Assembly (NCBI RefSeq): GCF_011761945.1
Contig: NZ_JAASQV010000003.1
Location: forward strand, 1-64,000
Direction of reading: 5' to 3'
DNA length: 64,000 nucleotides
Source: Sphingomonas leidyi
Lineage (GTDB): Bacteria > Pseudomonadota > Alphaproteobacteria > Sphingomonadales > Sphingomonadaceae
Shown here: piece by piece, positions 60,876 through 64,000 of the stretch
Position numbering within the stretch: position 1 is the first letter of the stretch
Layout of the letters: every line of letters starts with the position of its first letter
Notes under the pieces: model-generated
The model's database searches: none
What the model was told of the DNA's origin: nothing
The model's input: only the letters and a program-made list of their open reading frames with translations
Program-made: the position numbers and the translations under genes

Positions 60876-63424
60876 TGACTCGCGCCAATTTCCTTGCCTG
60901 CGTCGCCGCGACGGCGTTGATTGCGAGCGCACCCGCGCTCGCCCAGGCCCAGAACGAACGCATGACCTATCGTGAGAAGAGCGCTCCGCTGGAGAAGCGC
61001 GTCGAAGACCTGATGCACCGGCTCACGCTGGAGGAGAAGGTGTCGCTGCTCGCCGGCGAAAGCTCGATGACGCTGCATTCCGTCCCGCGGCTGGGCATCC
61101 CCGCGGTCAAGGTGACCGACGGCCCCACCGGCGTGCGCTCGCCCGAGGGCAAGCCCGCCACCGTCTTCCCGGTCGGCGTCGCCATCGCCGCGACCTGGAA
61201 TCCGGAGATCGCCAGGGCGGTGGGCGCCGCGATCGCCGAGGAGTCGCGCGGCTATGGCGCGGCGGTGCTGCTGGCGCCGACGGTGAACATCGTCCGCACC
61301 CCGCGCTGGGGCCGCAATTTCGAGACCTATTCGGAGGATCCGCTCCTCGCCGGCAAGCTGGGCCTCGGCTATGTCGCCGGCGTCCAGGGCAAGGGCATCG
61401 GCGTCTCGATCAAGCACTTCGCGGTGAACAACCACGAGACCAACCGCTTCTTCGTCGATTCCGTCATCGACGAGCGGACGCTGCGCGAAATTTATCTTCC
61501 CGCCTTCGAGACGGTGGTGAAACGGGCCGATCCCTGGTCGGTGATGGCTTCGTACAACAAGGTCAACGGCACCTATGCGAGCGAGAATCGCTGGCTGCTC
61601 ACCGACCTGCTCAAGAAGGAATGGAACTACAAGGGCTTCGTCGTCTCCGACTGGGGCGCGACCCATAGCACCGCCCCCGCGGCCAATGCCGGGCTCGACC
61701 TCGAAATGCCCGGCCCCGCCCAGCATTTCGGCGCCAAGCTGCTCGCCGCGGTGCGCGACGGCGAAGTGAGCGAGGCGCAGCTCGACGACAATGCCCGGCG
61801 CATCGTGCGCCTGATCGTCCGCAGCGGCGCGCTCGACGGACCGCAGCCCAAGGGCGAGATCGGCGGCGAACGCCACCGCGCGGCCGCCCGCGCCGCGGCC
61901 GAGGAAGCGATCGTCCTGCTCAAGAATGCCGGCGTCCTTCCGCTGAAGCCGGGCATCAGGACGCTCGCGGTGATCGGCCCCAATGCCGATATCGCCCGCA
62001 TCCAGGGCGGCGGCAGCTCGGCGGTGGCGCCGTTCGACAAGCTGGTGACGCCGCTCGAGGCGATCCGCGCCGCGCTGCCGGGCGTCGAGGTGATCTACGA
62101 GAAGGGCGTCGACAGCGAGGAGACGCCGCCCACCGCTGCGCCCGCGCTGTTCAGCCCCTCGGCCGACAGCAGCGAGACCGGCCTGGCTGCTACCTACTAT
62201 GCCAGTGCCGATTTCAGCGGCGACCCGGTGAAGCGCGAGCGCGCCACCGATTTCACCAAGCGGATCAGCGCCAATATCGCGAGCGCCAAGGTGATCGGCT
62301 ATGCATCGATGCGCTGGGCGGGCGTGCTGCGCGCGCCGGCCACCGGCACCTATGAGTTCAGCGTGCGCGGCACCGGCACGGGCGTGCTGACGCTCGACGG
62401 CAAGGCGATCCTCGACAAGGCGACGCCGGCAAAGCCGGACAATCGCGACGTGATCGGCTTTCCCGTTCCCCAGCGGACCGTCCAGGTCCAGCTCGAGGGC
62501 GGCAAGGCCTATCCGATCCAGCTCGACTATGTGACCGGCCAGACGCCCTATGAGGCACTGAAGTTCGGCGTGCGCGTGCCCCGGCCGGACTTCGATGCGG
62601 CAGTCGCCGCGGCGAAGCGCGCCGATGCGGCGATCGTGGTCGGCGGCTCCGCCTCGCTCACCGAGGGCGAAGGCTATGACCGGGCCAATTTCGACCTGCC
62701 GGGCGACCAGGACAAACTGATCGCGGCGGTGGCGGCGGCCAACCCGTCGACCGTGGTGGTCATCAACGCCGGCGCGGCGATGACCATGCCCTGGGCAAAG
62801 GACGTGCCGGGCATCGTCGGCATGTGGCTGCCGGGCCAGGAGGGTGCGGCGGCGCTCGCCGACATCCTGATCGGCAAGGTCAATCCCTCGGGCAAGCTGC
62901 CGGTGACCTTCCCGTTGCGCAGCGCCGACGATCCGGTGCGGCTGACGGACATGAAGACCCAATATGCCGAGGGGCTGCTGGTCGGCTATCGCGGCTATGA
63001 GGCGCGCGGCGTGGCGCCGCTCTTCGCCTTCGGCCATGGCCTGTCCTATACCAGCTTCGGCTATGCCGGCCTCGCCGCTCCCGCGACGGTGGCGCCCGGC
63101 GCCGCGGCCAAGGTCCGCCTCTCGCTCCGCAACACGGGCAAGCTTGCCGGGAAGGAAGTCGTCCAGCTCTATGTCGCGCGGGCCGGTCGCACGGCCGAGG
63201 AGCCGATCAAGCAGCTCGCAGCCTTCGCCAAGGTGGCGCTGGCGCCGGGCGAGAGCCGCACCGTCGAGCTGAGCCTCGATCCGCGGGCCTTTGGCTATTG
63301 GGATGCCGCCACGCATCACTGGGTGGCGCGCGCCGGTGCCTATCAGTTGCTCGTCGGCAGCGCCTCGGACGATATCCGGCTGAAGAAGGACATCCGCGTC
63401 ACCGCGACCAAGCCGATCGATTGA
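60872..63424 (+). CDS. Exported GH3 beta-glucosidase with PA14 insertion
   Basis: This 850-residue GH3 enzyme has a signal peptide (about 1-25, ALAQAQ). The nucleophile is D260 in GFVVSDWGATHS, and substrate contacts include KVTDGPTGVR and VSIKHFAVNNHETNR. A PA14-like beta domain is inserted at about 430-570 (TGLAATYYASADFSGDP onward), followed by the C-terminal alpha/beta sandwich (GEGYDRANFDLPGDQ) and a fibronectin III-like end. It cleaves terminal beta-glucosyl residues. ATG 60872 overlaps the small-protein stop; ATG 60875 is equivalent. It is last in the operon. With the rhamnosidase it would strip a rhamnosyl-glucosyl chain. Confidence 0.92.
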   Translation: MMTRANFLACVAATALIASAPALAQAQNERMTYREKSAPLEKRVEDLMHRLTLEEKVSLLAGESSMTLHSVPRLGIPAVKVTDGPTGVRSPEGKPATVFPVGVAIAATWNPEIARAVGAAIAEESRGYGAAVLLAPTVNIVRTPRWGRNFETYSEDPLLAGKLGLGYVAGVQGKGIGVSIKHFAVNNHETNRFFVDSVIDERTLREIYLPAFETVVKRADPWSVMASYNKVNGTYASENRWLLTDLLKKEWNYKGFVVSDWGATHSTAPAANAGLDLEMPGPAQHFGAKLLAAVRDGEVSEAQLDDNARRIVRLIVRSGALDGPQPKGEIGGERHRAAARAAAEEAIVLLKNAGVLPLKPGIRTLAVIGPNADIARIQGGGSSAVAPFDKLVTPLEAIRAALPGVEVIYEKGVDSEETPPTAAPALFSPSADSSETGLAATYYASADFSGDPVKRERATDFTKRISANIASAKVIGYASMRWAGVLRAPATGTYEFSVRGTGTGVLTLDGKAILDKATPAKPDNRDVIGFPVPQRTVQVQLEGGKAYPIQLDYVTGQTPYEALKFGVRVPRPDFDAAVAAAKRADAAIVVGGSASLTEGEGYDRANFDLPGDQDKLIAAVAAANPSTVVVINAGAAMTMPWAKDVPGIVGMWLPGQEGAAALADILIGKVNPSGKLPVTFPLRSADDPVRLTDMKTQYAEGLLVGYRGYEARGVAPLFAFGHGLSYTSFGYAGLAAPATVAPGAAAKVRLSLRNTGKLAGKEVVQLYVARAGRTAEEPIKQLAAFAKVALAPGESRTVELSLDPRAFGYWDAATHHWVARAGAYQLLVGSASDDIRLKKDIRVTATKPID

Positions 63425-63436
63425 CCCACCAACTTC

Positions 63437-63493
63437 GTCACCCCGGCCCCTTCGGCTGCTTGCCCCGCAGGCGACCGAAGGGGCCGGGGTGAC
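63437..63493. terminator. Long perfect hairpin between convergent genes
   Basis: GTCACCCCGGCCCCTTCGG (63437-63455) pairs over 19 bases with 63475-63493 across a 19-base loop, 12 bases after the GH3 stop. The outer GTCACCCCGG resembles the dispersed REP family, so it may be a repeat used as a terminator. Confidence 0.7.
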
Positions 63494-63555
63494 GGCTATT
63501 TTGGTGCGGTTCGTTCCTGCGCCTCCGATGCGCCGCGGGAGCGGCCGGACGCCCT

Positions 63556-64000
63556 CTAGGCCCCCGCCGCCGCCTCCAGCACCGGCACGAAATCGTCGGC
63601 CGACCGGCTGGCCCGGCCGACGAGCAGCCCGTCGATCCCCGGCAGTGCCAGCAGCTCCGCCGCGTTGCCGCCATCGACCGCGCCGCCATAGAGCAGCCGC
63701 GCCTCGCCCGCCTCGCCGCGCAGCATCTCGAAGATGCGGGCGAGATGCGCCGCATCCGGCACCGCGCTCCCGCCGATGCACCAGACCGGCTCATAGGCGA
63801 TCGCGGCGCGCGACCGGTCGAGCCCGGGCGGCAGCGATGCGCGGAGCTGCGCCGCCACCAGCGCCCGCGCATCGGCCGAACGCTCGCACTCGCCCACGCA
63901 GATCACCACGGCCAGCCCGGCCGCCTGCGCGGCATGTGCCTTGGCGGCGACGCTGCTGGCATCGCCGGCACGCGTCTCGCTGTGCCCGGCCAGCACCATG
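63556..64000 (-). CDS. Triosephosphate isomerase family protein, 3' part
   Basis: The last about 148 codons are visible; the gene continues past the window edge. TIM-barrel markers are VLAGHSETR (catalytic-His neighbourhood), CVGECERSADA, AYEPVWCIGG with the catalytic Glu and the start of the flexible loop, and LLYGGAVDGGNAAELLALPGIDGLLVGRAS for phosphate binding. Compared with typical bacterial TIM, the segment after GHSE and the one around CVGE are shortened or changed, so it may be a paralogue for another phosphosugar rather than the housekeeping enzyme. It converges with the GH3 gene. Confidence 0.82.
   Translation of the reverse strand, partial: MVLAGHSETRAGDASSVAAKAHAAQAAGLAVVICVGECERSADARALVAAQLRASLPPGLDRSRAAIAYEPVWCIGGSAVPDAAHLARIFEMLRGEAGEARLLYGGAVDGGNAAELLALPGIDGLLVGRASRSADDFVPVLEAAAGA

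Overview
The window reads as a chromosomal segment of a high-GC alphaproteobacterium, most likely of the Sphingomonadaceae. The grounds are strong G/C third positions, paired TonB-dependent receptors (TBDRs) beside secreted peptidases and glycosidases, several DUF885 and S9/M24 peptidase genes, a giant glycine-rich autotransporter, and intergenic palindromes of the GTCATCCCCGCGAAGGCGGG type. I see no rRNA, tRNA, insertion sequence or CRISPR array.

Layout. (1) 1-13.4 kb: a 663-base leader, then one 4,237-residue autotransporter with about 51 glycine-rich repeats. (2) 13.4-14.3 kb: a small GIY-YIG nuclease gene flanked on both sides by palindromic repeats. (3) 14.3-17.2 kb, minus strand: a PLP aminotransferase followed by a DUF885 protein. 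(4) 17.3-24.8 kb, plus strand: eight tightly coupled genes (fused flavin monooxygenase/old-yellow-enzyme, SDR, MarR regulator, enoyl-CoA hydratase, acyl-CoA dehydrogenase, hotdog thioesterase, RidA-like protein, glutaryl-CoA-type dehydrogenase). This is the gene set expected for aerobic CoA-dependent breakdown of an aromatic acid, best matching 2-aminobenzoyl-CoA (anthranilate) or salicylyl-CoA. (5) 24.9-28.5 kb: secreted M24 peptidase, a second MarR regulator and a secreted amidohydrolase. (6) 28.6-34.8 kb: a TPR/2OG-oxygenase fusion, a cyclase-family hydrolase (kynurenine formamidase/isatin hydrolase fold) and a two-subunit indolepyruvate-type oxidoreductase. (7) 34.9-46.4 kb, minus strand: TBDR, S9 peptidase, DUF885, DUF3830, bile-acid/sodium-symporter-type carrier, then DAO-type oxidoreductase and another DUF885. 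(8) 46.9-63.4 kb, plus strand: a fourth DUF885, then an eight-gene operon with TBDR, GH78 rhamnosidase, three esterases, acyl-CoA ligase, a small exported protein and a GH3 glucosidase. (9) The end of a triosephosphate isomerase gene on the minus strand closes the window.

How it fits together (inference). Regions 3 and 5-7 look like import and hydrolysis of peptide-like substrates plus oxidation of aromatic amino acids: aminotransferase to arylpyruvate, oxidoreductase to aryl-CoA, formamidase/isatinase and anthraniloyl-CoA steps all lie on the tryptophan/indole/anthranilate map. A 17-base motif shared by three promoters, with a weaker fourth, would tie aminotransferase, M24 peptidase, amidohydrolase and the TBDR operon into one regulon. 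Region 8 is a self-contained locus for an acylated, rhamnose- and glucose-containing plant or microbial glycoside.

Limits: all function calls come from reading motifs by eye. Repeat counts and palindromes were counted by hand, and no database search was possible.
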